Source of the DNA: Mycobacterium sp. E183 | GTDB taxonomy: Bacteria > Actinomycetota > Actinomycetes > Mycobacteriales > Mycobacteriaceae | Length of the DNA stretch: 63,052 bases | Assembly: GCF_001667735.1 (NCBI RefSeq) | Contig: NZ_LZJN01000169.1 | Location: forward strand, 1-63,052 | Reading direction: 5' to 3' | Part shown: one piece after another, positions 34,593 through 43,471 of the stretch | How the letters are laid out: every line of letters begins with the position of its first letter | Numbering within the stretch: the first letter of the stretch is position 1 | The notes under the pieces: generated by a model | What the model saw: the letters and a program-made list of their open reading frames with translations, nothing else | Database searches by the model: none | Told to the model about the DNA's origin: nothing | Made by a program: the position numbers and the translations under genes

Positions 34593-36020
34593 TCAGAACA
34601 TCCTGCGGGCCATCTTCATGGCACGCTCGGTGTACGGCGGGTAGATGAAGCTCGACAGGTCGGGCCGGGTCGGCTTGGTCAGCACCGACTTGCGGTGACT
34701 GAACTCCTCGAAACCGTACCGGCCGTGATAGGCGCCCATACCCGACGCCCCGACCCCACCGAACGGCAACTTGGCCGTCGACACCTGGAAGGCCAGGTGG
34801 TTGACCAGCATGCCGCCGGCCGGCACTTCCTTGATCACCCGCTCGCGGGTCTCCCGGGTCTTGGTGAACAGGTAGGCGGACAGCGGCTTTGGCCGCGCGT
34901 TGATGAAACGTATTGCCTCGTCGAGGGATTGGACGGTCACCACCGGCAGCACCGGCCCGAAGATCTCGTTCTGCATCAGCGGGCCGTTCGGGTCGGGGTC
35001 GACCACCACGGCGGGCTGGATGCGCAGACTCGAGGCATCACAGGCCCCGCCGACCGCGACCTTGCCGTCCCCGCTGGCGAGGTAGCCGCTGATCCGGTCG
35101 AATTGACGTTGATTGACGATCCGCATCCCGTTGGGTTTGTCCGCCGTGAACTTCGCGATGGCGGCACCGATCTTGCTCACCAGCTCGTCGCTGATCTTGG
35201 CGTCCGCCAACACATAGTCGGGCGCGACGCAGGTCTGGCCCGCGTTCAGCAGCTTCATCCACGCGATCCGCTTGGCGGCGACATCGACGTCGGCGTCGGC
35301 CGCCACGATCACCGGGCTCTTGCCGCCGAGTTCGAGCGTGCACGGGGTCAGGTGGGGTGCGGCCCCCTCGTACACCTTGCGGCCGATCTCGGTGCCGCCG
35401 GTGAACAGCAGTCGGTCGAGGCCCTGCGCGATCAGCTCCTGGCTGACCGACCCGTCGCCCTCGACCACGGCGATCGCATCGTTGTCGAGGTACCTGGGCA
35501 CCAGTTCGGCCATCAGGTGCGCGGACGCCTCGGCGATCTCCGAGGGCTTGAGGATGACGGCGTTGCCGGCGGCGATCGCGCCGACGGCGGGCCCCAGGGT
35601 CAGGTAGAACGGGTAATTCCACGCGCCGATGATCAGCACGGTGCCGTAGGGTTCGTATTCGATCCAGCCACGGCCGGGCAGCTGCGGCATCTCGAGCAGC
35701 TGGTAGCGGCGCCGCGTCCACCTGCGCACTCGCTTGGCCGCAAACTTCGCCTCGCCGGCGGTGGTCGCGATGTCGGCGATGAACGCCTCGAACGGGCTGC
35801 GGTCCAGGTCCTTGGCGAGAGCGTCCGCGATGGCCGCCTCGTTCTCTTCCATCAGCTTCGCCAGCTGCAGCAGCTGCCGCTTGCGCCACTCGATGTCGCG
35901 GGTGCGCCCCGTCGCGAACGTCTTGCGGAGCCGTGCCACCGTTGCGGGAACGTCTACCTGCTGAGCGGTCGGCGCGCCGTTGGTGGCGGATGTCTTGGGT
36001 GTAACCGATTCGGTGGTCAT
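34593..36020 (-). CDS. aldehyde dehydrogenase family protein (Rv0147-like)
   Basis: 475-residue NAD(P)-dependent aldehyde dehydrogenase of the class 3 (fatty aldehyde) type. Motifs are IIGAWNYPFYLTLGP, FTGGTEIGRKVYEGA, the general base Glu in LELGGKSPVI and the nucleophile Cys in NAGQTCVAPDYVL. It lacks the N-terminal extension of classes 1/2. The C-terminus ends in YPPYTERAMKMARRMF, which might associate with membrane as in class 3 relatives. ATG 36020 has GAAGGACGACG in front. It should oxidise fatty or aromatic aldehydes, and with the SDR would form a two-step oxidation unit. Confidence 0.9.
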   Translation of the reverse strand: MTTESVTPKTSATNGAPTAQQVDVPATVARLRKTFATGRTRDIEWRKRQLLQLAKLMEENEAAIADALAKDLDRSPFEAFIADIATTAGEAKFAAKRVRRWTRRRYQLLEMPQLPGRGWIEYEPYGTVLIIGAWNYPFYLTLGPAVGAIAAGNAVILKPSEIAEASAHLMAELVPRYLDNDAIAVVEGDGSVSQELIAQGLDRLLFTGGTEIGRKVYEGAAPHLTPCTLELGGKSPVIVAADADVDVAAKRIAWMKLLNAGQTCVAPDYVLADAKISDELVSKIGAAIAKFTADKPNGMRIVNQRQFDRISGYLASGDGKVAVGGACDASSLRIQPAVVVDPDPNGPLMQNEIFGPVLPVVTVQSLDEAIRFINARPKPLSAYLFTKTRETRERVIKEVPAGGMLVNHLAFQVSTAKLPFGGVGASGMGAYHGRYGFEEFSHRKSVLTKPTRPDLSSFIYPPYTERAMKMARRMF

Positions 36021-36099
36021 CGTCGTCCTTCCCCTGCTTCGGTCATCCCTGGCGCGCCCGCTGCTCGTCGCACAAGCGCTCATGGGTGATAACCGCGAT

Positions 36100-36117
36100 C
36101 CTAACCATCCGGTTGGG
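36100..36117. promoter_or_regulatory. inverted repeat upstream of aldehyde dehydrogenase
   Basis: CCTAACC-ATCC-GGTTGGG, arms matching 6 of 7, about 80 bases before the aldehyde dehydrogenase start. Size and form fit a TetR operator. The nearby Rv0144-like TetR is one candidate reader. Confidence 0.4.
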
Positions 36118-36149
36118 AGAGCAGTTAGAAAGGAGCTGGCTGCGGCCGG

Positions 36150-37079
36150 TCAGGGTTTGGTGGCGGTCACATAGGTGATCACAAACGGCCGGCCATCGGG
36201 CTGCGGCGGCCGTCCCAGCCGGAGCGCCTCTTCGTGCCCGTCGACCACCCCGGTGATCCAGCCGCGCGCGGTGAACCAGTCCGCACAGTCGGGCCTCTCC
36301 CCGTCCTCGAACCACAAGTCGAAAGGATTGAAAGAGGTGTCTTGGCCGCGCGCTTCGCGCTTGGCGCGCAATTCGGCAAACCTCGCCTCCGCTTCCCGGC
36401 GCCTCTCCGGGTCGATGCCGAAGTCTTCGACCGAGACCTGGCTGCTCGATGCGCTCAGCCCGTCGATAGCGACGAACAGGGCTTCCTGCGCCGCCACCGG
36501 CAGGAACGGCAGCAGCCCTTCGGCCAGCCAAGCGGTCGGCTGACCCGCGTCAAAACCCTTGTCTCGCAATGCTCGTGGCCAGTCGTGGCGCAAGTCGACG
36601 GGGACGGGCCGCCGGTCGGCGAGCGGCGTCGCACCGTGCTTGGCGAGAGTCTCGGTCTTGTATTCCAGCACCTTGGGCAGATCGATCTCGTAGACGACGG
36701 TGCCGGCCGGCCAATCCAACCGGTAGGCGCGCGAATCGAGACCGGCGGCGAGGAGCACCACCTGCCGAATGCCGGCCTGTGCGGCGGCGGCGAAATACGC
36801 ATCGAAGAAGCGGGTCCGCACCGCCTGCGAGTCGATCATGTTCTGAGACCGGACCGAGAAGTCTTCGTCTTCCGGGTCGTCCGGGTCCCCGGCCCACCAC
36901 GCGGCCACCTGCTCGCGAACTCCCGCCAGCTCGGGGGTGGAGACCAGCGGCTCGGCGAACTGGTCACGGATGAGCGGCTCGTCGCTGGCGGTCTCTGCGG
37001 CACGGGCCAGGGCGACCATCACCGCGGTCGCGCCGACGCTGGTGGCGATGTCCCAGGAGTCGTCCAGCGAGCGCGGCAT
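36150..37079 (-). CDS. class I SAM-dependent methyltransferase (Rv0146-like)
   Basis: 309 residues of the leucine-carboxyl-methyltransferase-like family (PF04072 type) that is expanded in mycobacteria. It has WDIATSVGATAVMVALARA, GIRQVVLLAAGLDSRAYRLD (SAM-binding motif I region), TVVYEIDLPKVLEYK and TAWLAEGLLPFLP. They are thought to O-methylate acidic or hydroxyl groups of small molecules, but most have no known substrate. Its ATG overlaps the stop of the preceding paralogue by one base (TAATG). It is the last of three tandem copies. Confidence 0.88.
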   Translation of the reverse strand: MPRSLDDSWDIATSVGATAVMVALARAAETASDEPLIRDQFAEPLVSTPELAGVREQVAAWWAGDPDDPEDEDFSVRSQNMIDSQAVRTRFFDAYFAAAAQAGIRQVVLLAAGLDSRAYRLDWPAGTVVYEIDLPKVLEYKTETLAKHGATPLADRRPVPVDLRHDWPRALRDKGFDAGQPTAWLAEGLLPFLPVAAQEALFVAIDGLSASSSQVSVEDFGIDPERRREAEARFAELRAKREARGQDTSFNPFDLWFEDGERPDCADWFTARGWITGVVDGHEEALRLGRPPQPDGRPFVITYVTATKP

Positions 37080-38020
37080 TAAAGCCGCTCGGCGACGACG
37101 AAGTCGGAGAAGGCGTCCTTGTCGTTGTCCACCTCCGCGCTTTGCACCCTGCGGTTCAGGCGGTGCATCTCGTCGATCGAATTCTCCGCTGTGGCGCGCC
37201 AGCCGTGCTCGTTGAGCCACTCGGTGAGGTCCGCACGGTGCTCGTCGCGGTACATCAGCTCGCCGACGTCGACGGTCTCCTCCAGGCCCAACTCGTCGGC
37301 GACCTTCCTGAACCGTTCCCGCATCTGCTGGCGACGCTCCTCGGCGTGCATGGGTGCCGTCTCGGCCGAGACGCGGCTGCCGGCCGGGCTCAGCTCGCCG
37401 ATTTGGGTGAACAGCTTGTCCTGGGCCTCGGCGGGCAGATACATCAGCAGTCCCTCGGCGAGCCAGGCCGTCGGCCGGGTCGGGTCGAAGCCGGCGGCGC
37501 GCAGCGCGGCGGGCCAGTCCTCCCGCAGGTCGATGGCAACCTCGCGGCGATCGGCGGACGGGGTGGCGCCGCTTTCGGCCAGCGTGGCCGATTTGTACGC
37601 CAGCACCTGCGGCTGGTCGATCTCGTAGACGACGGTGCCGGCCGGCCAATCCAGCCGGTAGGCCCGGGAGTCCAGCCCCGACGCGAGGATCACCACCTGC
37701 CGGATTCCGGCGGCCACGGCGTCGGCGAAGTAAGAGTCGAAGAAGTGGGTCCGCACCGCCTGGTAACCGCGCATGTGCCGGATGCGGGCGGCGGATTCTT
37801 CGTCGATGGCCTCGATCTTGGCAACGATCTCCGGGTCCAGCATCGCCTCCCACAAGACCGCGGCACCGGCGTTGTTGACCAGCAGCCGGGCATAGGGGTC
37901 GCGGATCAGCGGATCGGGCTGCTCGGTTTCGATGGCGCGCGCGGCGGCCACCATGACCGCCGTGCTGCCGACGCTGGTTTTGATGTCCCAGGTGTCGTCG
38001 TGGGTGCGCAGTGAACTCAT
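37079..38020 (-). CDS. class I SAM-dependent methyltransferase (Rv0145-like)
   Basis: 313 residues, paralogue of both neighbours. It begins MSSLRTHDDTWDIKTSVGST and has GIRQVVILASGLDSRAYRLD, VVYEIDQPQVLAYK and TAWLAEGLLMYLPAEAQ. The central insert (DPEIVAKIEAIDEESAARIR) differs between the copies and may shape the substrate site. ATG 38020 lies behind GGAGCAAC. It is 29 bases after the third copy and coupled to the first, so the three are one operon. Confidence 0.88.
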   Translation of the reverse strand: MSSLRTHDDTWDIKTSVGSTAVMVAAARAIETEQPDPLIRDPYARLLVNNAGAAVLWEAMLDPEIVAKIEAIDEESAARIRHMRGYQAVRTHFFDSYFADAVAAGIRQVVILASGLDSRAYRLDWPAGTVVYEIDQPQVLAYKSATLAESGATPSADRREVAIDLREDWPAALRAAGFDPTRPTAWLAEGLLMYLPAEAQDKLFTQIGELSPAGSRVSAETAPMHAEERRQQMRERFRKVADELGLEETVDVGELMYRDEHRADLTEWLNEHGWRATAENSIDEMHRLNRRVQSAEVDNDKDAFSDFVVAERL

Positions 38021-38049
38021 CGGGTTGCTCCTCGGGTCCTTGGCGTAGG

Positions 38050-38991
38050 TCAGGCGGTCGGGTCGCCGAGACGGGCCCGCAGCAGGATGCTGCGCACCGC
38101 GTCGTCGACCAGGTCTTCGGGTACCGGGCGGCCCAGCCGGGCCATCTCCTCGCGGTTGTCCACGGCCCGCACCTGCCAGCCGTGGTCGGTCAGCCACTGG
38201 GCCGCGTCCGAACGGTCCGGCTCGTCATAGGTCAGCGCCTGGACGTTGACGTCCAGGCCCAGCCGTTCGCGCATCCGCAGCCAGCGCCGCGAATTGCTCC
38301 GCTTGTTCATGCCGAACGCCTCGATGGCGACCTGGCTTCCCGGGGCGCTCAGGGCGGTGAACATTTCGAAGAGGCGGTCTTGCGCGTCGCTCGGCAGGTA
38401 CGGGAGCAAGCCCTCGGCCAGCCAGGCCGTCGGTTGGGTGCGGTCGAACCCCGCCGCCGCCAATGCCGCCGGCCAATCGTCACGCAGGTCGACGGGGACC
38501 GGGCGGCGGCTGGCGGTGGGGGTGGCGCCGTGGCGCTGCAGCACTCCGGTTTTGTAATCGAGCACCTTGGGCTGGTCGATCTCGTAAACCGCGGTGCCGT
38601 CCGGCCAGTCGAGGCGGTACGCCCGCGAGTCCAGTCCCGCGGCCAGGATGACCACTTGCCGGATTCCGGCCATCGCGGCGTCGGCGAAGTACTCGTCGAA
38701 GAAGTGCGTCCGCACGGCCTGGTAGTCGATGCCGATCCGGTGCGCGCGCCGGCCGGGCTCGTCGCCGTCGAGCCAGGCCAGCTCGGGGTCGGCGAGCCGT
38801 TCCCAGGCCGGGCCGGCCGACGACACGAGGATGCGCGCGAACTCGTCGCGGATGAGCGGATCATTCCCCGCGGTTTCCGCCGCGCGCGCCGCCGCGACGC
38901 CCAGCGCGGTGGCACCGACGAGTTCGGTGATGGCCCAGCTGTCGCCGGAGGATCTCAGGGAAGGCGGTAACGACTCGTCCAGATCAGTCAT
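38050..38991 (-). CDS. class I SAM-dependent methyltransferase, third tandem copy
   Basis: 313 residues and first of the operon of three. It has SWAITELVGATALGVAAARA, GIRQVVILAAGLDSRAYRLD, AVYEIDQPKVLDYK and TAWLAEGLLPYLPSDAQD. M. tuberculosis has two genes at this place (Rv0145, Rv0146), so this copy appears to be an extra duplication or a copy lost there. A short palindrome lies 12 bases upstream of the start. Substrate unknown. Confidence 0.88.
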   Translation of the reverse strand: MTDLDESLPPSLRSSGDSWAITELVGATALGVAAARAAETAGNDPLIRDEFARILVSSAGPAWERLADPELAWLDGDEPGRRAHRIGIDYQAVRTHFFDEYFADAAMAGIRQVVILAAGLDSRAYRLDWPDGTAVYEIDQPKVLDYKTGVLQRHGATPTASRRPVPVDLRDDWPAALAAAGFDRTQPTAWLAEGLLPYLPSDAQDRLFEMFTALSAPGSQVAIEAFGMNKRSNSRRWLRMRERLGLDVNVQALTYDEPDRSDAAQWLTDHGWQVRAVDNREEMARLGRPVPEDLVDDAVRSILLRARLGDPTA

Positions 38992-39002
38992 GACCTGACG
39001 AT

Positions 39003-39016
39003 CTTACCGGGATAAG
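39003..39016. promoter_or_regulatory. short palindrome before methyltransferase operon
   Basis: CTTACCGGGATAAG, arms CTTA/TAAG with a partly symmetric centre, followed by GTTAGTTAG. It sits at promoter distance from the methyltransferase start at 38991 and just behind the TetR gene. It may be the operator of that TetR. Confidence 0.35.
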
Positions 39017-39063
39017 TTAGTTAGCCTATACGCTTTGTGCGCAACTTCACTGCCGGCGCGGGT

Positions 39064-39699
39064 CTAGGCGTTGGACCGCCGGAACGCTCCCTCGAGCAGC
39101 CGCCGAATCATTCCGGTGATGGACAGCAGGGCTTCGGGACCTTGAACGAAGCCCGCGTACAAACCCACCCCGCACATCAGCACGAGCAGTGCCTCGATCA
39201 ACGCCGGCACGTCGACGTCGGCGGGGACCTCGCCGCGCTCCAATCCGTCGTTGACGACGCGAACGAGGAATTCGCGGCAGATCCGCACGGAGTCGTTTTC
39301 GGCTGTTTTCCATTCCGGGTGCCGCTGCGACTCGAGCACCCCGGAGATAATCAACGCCGACCCGGCGGGATTCTCGGAATTGGCGCGGGCCGCCGCGGAT
39401 ATGAATGCGGTCAGTTGCCCCACCAGTGTGGTCTCCCGCTCGGCCTGTCTGATCCCGCTTCCGATGATGGCTTCGTTGGTTTGCTCCAACAACTCCCGAT
39501 ACAGGACGCGCTTGCTGGAGAAGTAGTGGTTGATCGCCGGCCGGGTCAGGTCGGCGCGGGCCGCGATGGCCTGGAACGTCGCCCCGTCGTATCCCCGCTC
39601 GCTGAACACAAGGCGGGCCGCCTGCATGATCCGCTGTCGCGTCTCATCGGCCTTTGCGGCTGGGGGGCGTCCAGGCCTGCGGCTCACCCCTGAAGACAT
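39064..39699 (-). CDS. TetR family regulator (Rv0144-like position)
   Basis: 211-residue TetR protein. It has a basic N-terminal arm (RRPGRPPAAKADETRQRIMQ) and the helix-turn-helix IAARADLTRPAINHYFSSKR. The ligand domain contains ESQRHPEW and an aliphatic helix LIEALLVLMCGVGLYAGFV. It lies upstream of the three methyltransferase genes on the same strand, as Rv0144 does before Rv0145-Rv0146, and is a likely regulator of them. It starts 2 bases before the pirin stop, so it may also be read from the pirin promoter. Confidence 0.83.
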   Translation of the reverse strand: MSSGVSRRPGRPPAAKADETRQRIMQAARLVFSERGYDGATFQAIAARADLTRPAINHYFSSKRVLYRELLEQTNEAIIGSGIRQAERETTLVGQLTAFISAAARANSENPAGSALIISGVLESQRHPEWKTAENDSVRICREFLVRVVNDGLERGEVPADVDVPALIEALLVLMCGVGLYAGFVQGPEALLSITGMIRRLLEGAFRRSNA

Positions 39700-39701
39700 C
39701 G

Positions 39702-40685
39702 TTAAAGTGTGCCATTGCCATGGTGTGGCATTAGCGCGTTTGGCGGAATGCTGCCGAACTTTCCAGCCTGGTAGTCCTGCACCGCCTCGACCAATTCCGC
39801 CCTCGAGTTCATCACGAATGGCCCGTAGTGGAATACGGGTTCGCGAATGGGTTGGCCGCCCAGCAGCAGCACATCCATGGCGCTAGTGCGCGACGATTCC
39901 TGCGCCTGGTCGGCGCCCACGGTGATCCGATCCCCGGGGCCGAGCACGGCCAGTTGGCCCTGCCGAATCGGATGAGCGACCGGACCGACGTATCCGCTGC
40001 CGGACAGCACGTAGACGAGCGCGTTGAAGTCGCGCCGCCACGGCAGGTTCAGCCGAGCGCCGTTTTCGATTGTCGTGTGCGCGAGCGTGATCGGCGTGTG
40101 GGTGATCCCGGGCCCCCGATGACCGTCGACCTCGCCCGCGATGATGCGCACCAGCGCCCCGCCGTCGTCGGAGGCGATCAGCTTCGCATCGCCCCCTTCG
40201 ATGGCCTGATAGCGCGGGGGCGCGAACTTGTCCCGCTTCGGCAGGTTCACCCACAGCTGGATGCCGTGGAACAGGCCGCCGCTGTCGACCAGTTCCGCGG
40301 GCGGCGTCTCGATGTGCAGGATCCCCGAACCGGCGGTCATCCACTGCGTGGCACCGTCGGTGATCAGGCCGCCGCCCCCGTGGGAGTCCTGGTGGGCGAA
40401 CTTGCCGTCGATCATGTAGGTGACCGTCTCGAACCCGCGGTGTGGGTGCCAGTCGGTGCCCCTCGGCTCACCGGGTTGGTACTCGACCTCACCCATCTGG
40501 TCCATGTGCACGAAGGGGTCCAGCGCTGCGGCGCTGACCCCCGCGAAGGACCGGACGACGGGGAAGCCCTCCCCCTCGTAGCCGCGCGGGCCGGTGGTGA
40601 TCGATCGGACCGGCCGCTCGGTCTCGGCCGGGACGGCGGCGCCGATCCGTGGCAATGTCAGCGTGTTGGCGGTGATGGCGGGCAT
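39702..40685 (-). CDS. pirin family protein
   Basis: 327-residue bicupin. The N-terminal cupin holds the iron ligands of pirins: two His in DWHPHRGFETVTYM, then His and Glu in GSGILHIETPPAEL. The second cupin (about residues 190-300) has LVYVLSGSGYVG and the C-terminal FVMNSRAELVEAVQDYQAG. Pirins bind Fe and some are quercetinases; others act as transcription cofactors. The gene has no equivalent at this point in the M. tuberculosis order I remember. It is adjacent to and upstream of the TetR gene and possibly co-transcribed with it. Confidence 0.88.
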   Translation of the reverse strand: MPAITANTLTLPRIGAAVPAETERPVRSITTGPRGYEGEGFPVVRSFAGVSAAALDPFVHMDQMGEVEYQPGEPRGTDWHPHRGFETVTYMIDGKFAHQDSHGGGGLITDGATQWMTAGSGILHIETPPAELVDSGGLFHGIQLWVNLPKRDKFAPPRYQAIEGGDAKLIASDDGGALVRIIAGEVDGHRGPGITHTPITLAHTTIENGARLNLPWRRDFNALVYVLSGSGYVGPVAHPIRQGQLAVLGPGDRITVGADQAQESSRTSAMDVLLLGGQPIREPVFHYGPFVMNSRAELVEAVQDYQAGKFGSIPPNALMPHHGNGTL

Positions 40686-40867
40686 GTGACCTCCGTAAAT
40701 GTTAGCGATTCGTATAACCGGACCGCAGTCCAGTTATTCCCCGGCTCCTGCCTGCTCGGGCGATGGTTGAGTAGGGCAATATTTGCTCTGGGAAAGGGTC
40801 GGCGGTCCCGCACAATCGTTTGGACGGTCGACGAGCAAAGCGGGGCCGTCGGGGGAAGGATGCGCTG

Positions 40868-42835
40868 ATGGGGCAAAAACCGACGGCCGCCGCTCCCATC
40901 CGGACCACCCGGCCCGTCTCCCGCGCCGTGGGTCAATTCGCCGGCTGGCTGCGCGCGAACCGGCTCGGGCTCTTCTGCGTGGCAATCATGGTCGGCCTTG
41001 GCGCCGGGATTGGCGCGGTGGCGTTCCGCTACCTGATCTTCGGCTTTACCTGGCTGGCGACGGGGCACGACGAGTTCGGCCAGGACGGTTGGGTGGGCAG
41101 CGACCATCTGCCCTGGCTGGGGATCGGCTTCTTCGTGGTCATCCCCGTCGTCGGCGGATTGCTATACGGACCGCTGATCTCGCGGTTCGCCCGAGAGGCT
41201 CGCGGCCACGGAGTCCCGGAAGTCATGATCGCGGTGGCCGAGAACGGCGGCCGCATCCGCCCCCAGGTGACCGTGGTGAAAGCGCTGGCCTCCGCGCTGT
41301 GCATCGGCACCGGGGGCTCCGTTGGCCGGGAGGGGCCGATCGTGCAGATCGGCGCGGCGCTCGCGTCCGGCTTCGGTCAGTGGGTGCGAATGCCGGAGAA
41401 CCGGCTGCGTGTGCTGGTGGCCTGTGGCGCCGCGGGCGGCATCTCGGCCACCTTCAACGCCCCCATCACCGGGGTGTTCTTCGCCGTGGAGCTGATCCTC
41501 CGGGAACTGTCCGTCGAAGCAATCTTCACGATCATGCTCTCGTCGATGGTTGCCGACGTGGTCGCCCGCGTGTTCTTCGGCTCCGCGCCGTTCCTCACCG
41601 AGCTGCCCGCCGGGATCGAATTGGACCACATCGCCAATTACCTGTTGGTGGCGCTCCTAGCGGCGATCGCCGGGCTCATCGGGATCCTCTTCAAGAACGT
41701 TCTCTACAAGACCGAGGATCTGTGCGACCGGGTCTGGGGCAGCCGCCCGGATTGGGCGCGGCCAGCGGTCGGCGGAATCGTGCTCGGCCTGCTATTGCTG
41801 GCTGTCCCACAGCTCTATGGGGTGGGCTATCCGGTGATGTATGCCGCCTTCGCCGGGCACTATGCGCTATGGCTGTTGCTGGTCCTGGCCGCCGGCAAGA
41901 TGCTGGCCTGCAGTCTGACCATCGGGATAGGCGGATCCGGCGGGGTGTTCGCTCCTTCTCTCTTTGTGGGGGCCACCTCCGGCATGGCTTTTGGGTTGTT
42001 CGTTCAGCACACCATCGGCACCGCCGTCGGGCATCCGGCCCTGTACGCGATCGTGGGCATGGGGGCCGTGTTCGCGTCCGCAGCCAGAGCCCCGCTCACC
42101 GCACTGGCCAGCACGGTCGAGATGACCGGGGATTTCACCCTGACCCTCCCGGTCATGCTGGCCGTGGCCGTCGGGACCACAGTGTCCCGCGGGGTCTCCT
42201 ACGGCACCATCTACACCACCAAGCTGCTGCGCCGCGGCATTGACATCGATCGGCCCAAACCCACCCACGCCTTCGCCGACCTCACCGCAGCCGACGCGAT
42301 GCACGGGTTCGCCGTCCCCCTGGATTTGACCCGTCCGACCGGCACCGTCGGTGGCGACCTCACCGCCTTGCTCGGCCCCCTCACCCGGATACGCGAACCG
42401 CAGGCGCTGTTCGCCAACGACAGCCTTGCCCAGGCGTTGCGCCAGCTCGTCCTATTCGGGCGTGACGGGCTGCCGGTCATCGACACCGAGGCCCGATCTG
42501 TCCAGGGCTGGCTGACAAATCAGAACGTGTTACGCGCGGTCGCCGCGTCCTTCACCGACATGGCGGCGGACACGCAACCGGCAACGCCTGACCACGACCC
42601 GCACAGCGAGCTCGACGGGTACTGCATCATCGAACACACCCTGGCCGAAGATTCGATGGCCGTCGGCCGGCTCCTGGGCGACCTCGAATTCCCGAACGAC
42701 CACCTGCCCGTGTCGGTGCTGCACAACCGACGGCTCATCGACGCCGACGCCAGGTTACGGCTTTCCGTGGGCGACCGGATCAACATCCTGGCGCCCAAAA
42801 ACGGTGCCGCGCAGGAGAACGCGTTACCCGACTAG
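40868..42835 (+). CDS. ClC chloride channel/antiporter with CBS and RCK-C-like tail
   Basis: 655 residues. About ten hydrophobic helices (residues 25-450) contain the ClC selectivity signatures: GHGVPEVM, GGSVGREGPIVQIG with the gating Glu, and GIGGSGGVFAPSLFVGA. After the membrane part come a CBS-like region (ADAMHGFAVPLDLTRP, GRDGLPVIDTEARSVQGWL) and a TrkA-C-like end (LPVSVLHNRRLIDADARLRL, DRINILAPK). The internal proton Glu of E. coli ClC (second E of FIIEEM) is Leu here (FAVELI). The Rv0143c product I remember is about 490 residues, so the soluble tail is extra. Start ATG 40868. It should move chloride or another anion. Confidence 0.88.
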   Translation: MGQKPTAAAPIRTTRPVSRAVGQFAGWLRANRLGLFCVAIMVGLGAGIGAVAFRYLIFGFTWLATGHDEFGQDGWVGSDHLPWLGIGFFVVIPVVGGLLYGPLISRFAREARGHGVPEVMIAVAENGGRIRPQVTVVKALASALCIGTGGSVGREGPIVQIGAALASGFGQWVRMPENRLRVLVACGAAGGISATFNAPITGVFFAVELILRELSVEAIFTIMLSSMVADVVARVFFGSAPFLTELPAGIELDHIANYLLVALLAAIAGLIGILFKNVLYKTEDLCDRVWGSRPDWARPAVGGIVLGLLLLAVPQLYGVGYPVMYAAFAGHYALWLLLVLAAGKMLACSLTIGIGGSGGVFAPSLFVGATSGMAFGLFVQHTIGTAVGHPALYAIVGMGAVFASAARAPLTALASTVEMTGDFTLTLPVMLAVAVGTTVSRGVSYGTIYTTKLLRRGIDIDRPKPTHAFADLTAADAMHGFAVPLDLTRPTGTVGGDLTALLGPLTRIREPQALFANDSLAQALRQLVLFGRDGLPVIDTEARSVQGWLTNQNVLRAVAASFTDMAADTQPATPDHDPHSELDGYCIIEHTLAEDSMAVGRLLGDLEFPNDHLPVSVLHNRRLIDADARLRLSVGDRINILAPKNGAAQENALPD

Positions 42836-43377
42836 GAGCTGCGAGCGGTGCTCGCCGCGTCCTTCTCGGTGGTCGACCCCTCGTGCGTCAACGTCCCGCC
42901 CGCGCTCTCCAGGTGCGCCCGCACGAACCACTGGAACTTCTCCAGGTTCCCGGCCTGATCGATCAGCAGGTCCTGCGTGACCGGGTCGAGCTCCTCGGTC
43001 TCCTCGATGTACTTGCGGATGTCCTCGATGACGCCGGTGTAGACCAGGTCGAGCGCCGCGAGGTGGGCCTGGACGGTGTCGCGGCCGACCGAATAGTCGT
43101 CCCAGGTGCGGTCTTTGATGATGGCCCCCGGCGTGCCCTGCGGCGACCCGCCCAGGGCGGCGATGCGCTCGGCGACGTCGTCGGCGAAACCGCGGACCGC
43201 ATCCACCTGCGGGTCGATCATCTCGTGCACACCAATGAAGTTGGGCCCCACCACATTCCAGTGCACGTGCTTGAGGGTGAGGTGAAGGTCGTTGTAGGTG
43301 CTCAGTTGTTTCTGCAGCAGTTCGGTCAGCCGGGCTCCCTGCTTGTCGGTGAGTCCCGGGATGGTGAACTGTGTCAT
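42832..43377 (-). CDS. dps: Dps family ferritin-like DNA-binding protein
   Basis: 181 residues similar to mycobacterial Dps1. The ferroxidase ligands at the dimer interface are visible: His in LKHVHWNVVGPNF, and Asp and Glu in the next helix (DAVRGFADDVAERI). The protein forms a dodecamer that oxidises and stores iron and protects DNA from hydrogen peroxide. The charged C-terminal tail (GSTTEKDAASTARSS) corresponds to the tail that affects assembly and DNA binding in M. smegmatis Dps1. It is convergent with the ClC gene, sharing CTAG. Confidence 0.92.
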   Translation of the reverse strand: MTQFTIPGLTDKQGARLTELLQKQLSTYNDLHLTLKHVHWNVVGPNFIGVHEMIDPQVDAVRGFADDVAERIAALGGSPQGTPGAIIKDRTWDDYSVGRDTVQAHLAALDLVYTGVIEDIRKYIEETEELDPVTQDLLIDQAGNLEKFQWFVRAHLESAGGTLTHEGSTTEKDAASTARSS

Positions 43378-43471
43378 CGATTTCCTCCGTTTCGCACACG
43401 GTCACGTCTTCGGGGTTGGTTACCCGATGGCCGTTGCTGAAAACCCGGGGCCGGCGAGGCGATGACCACGT

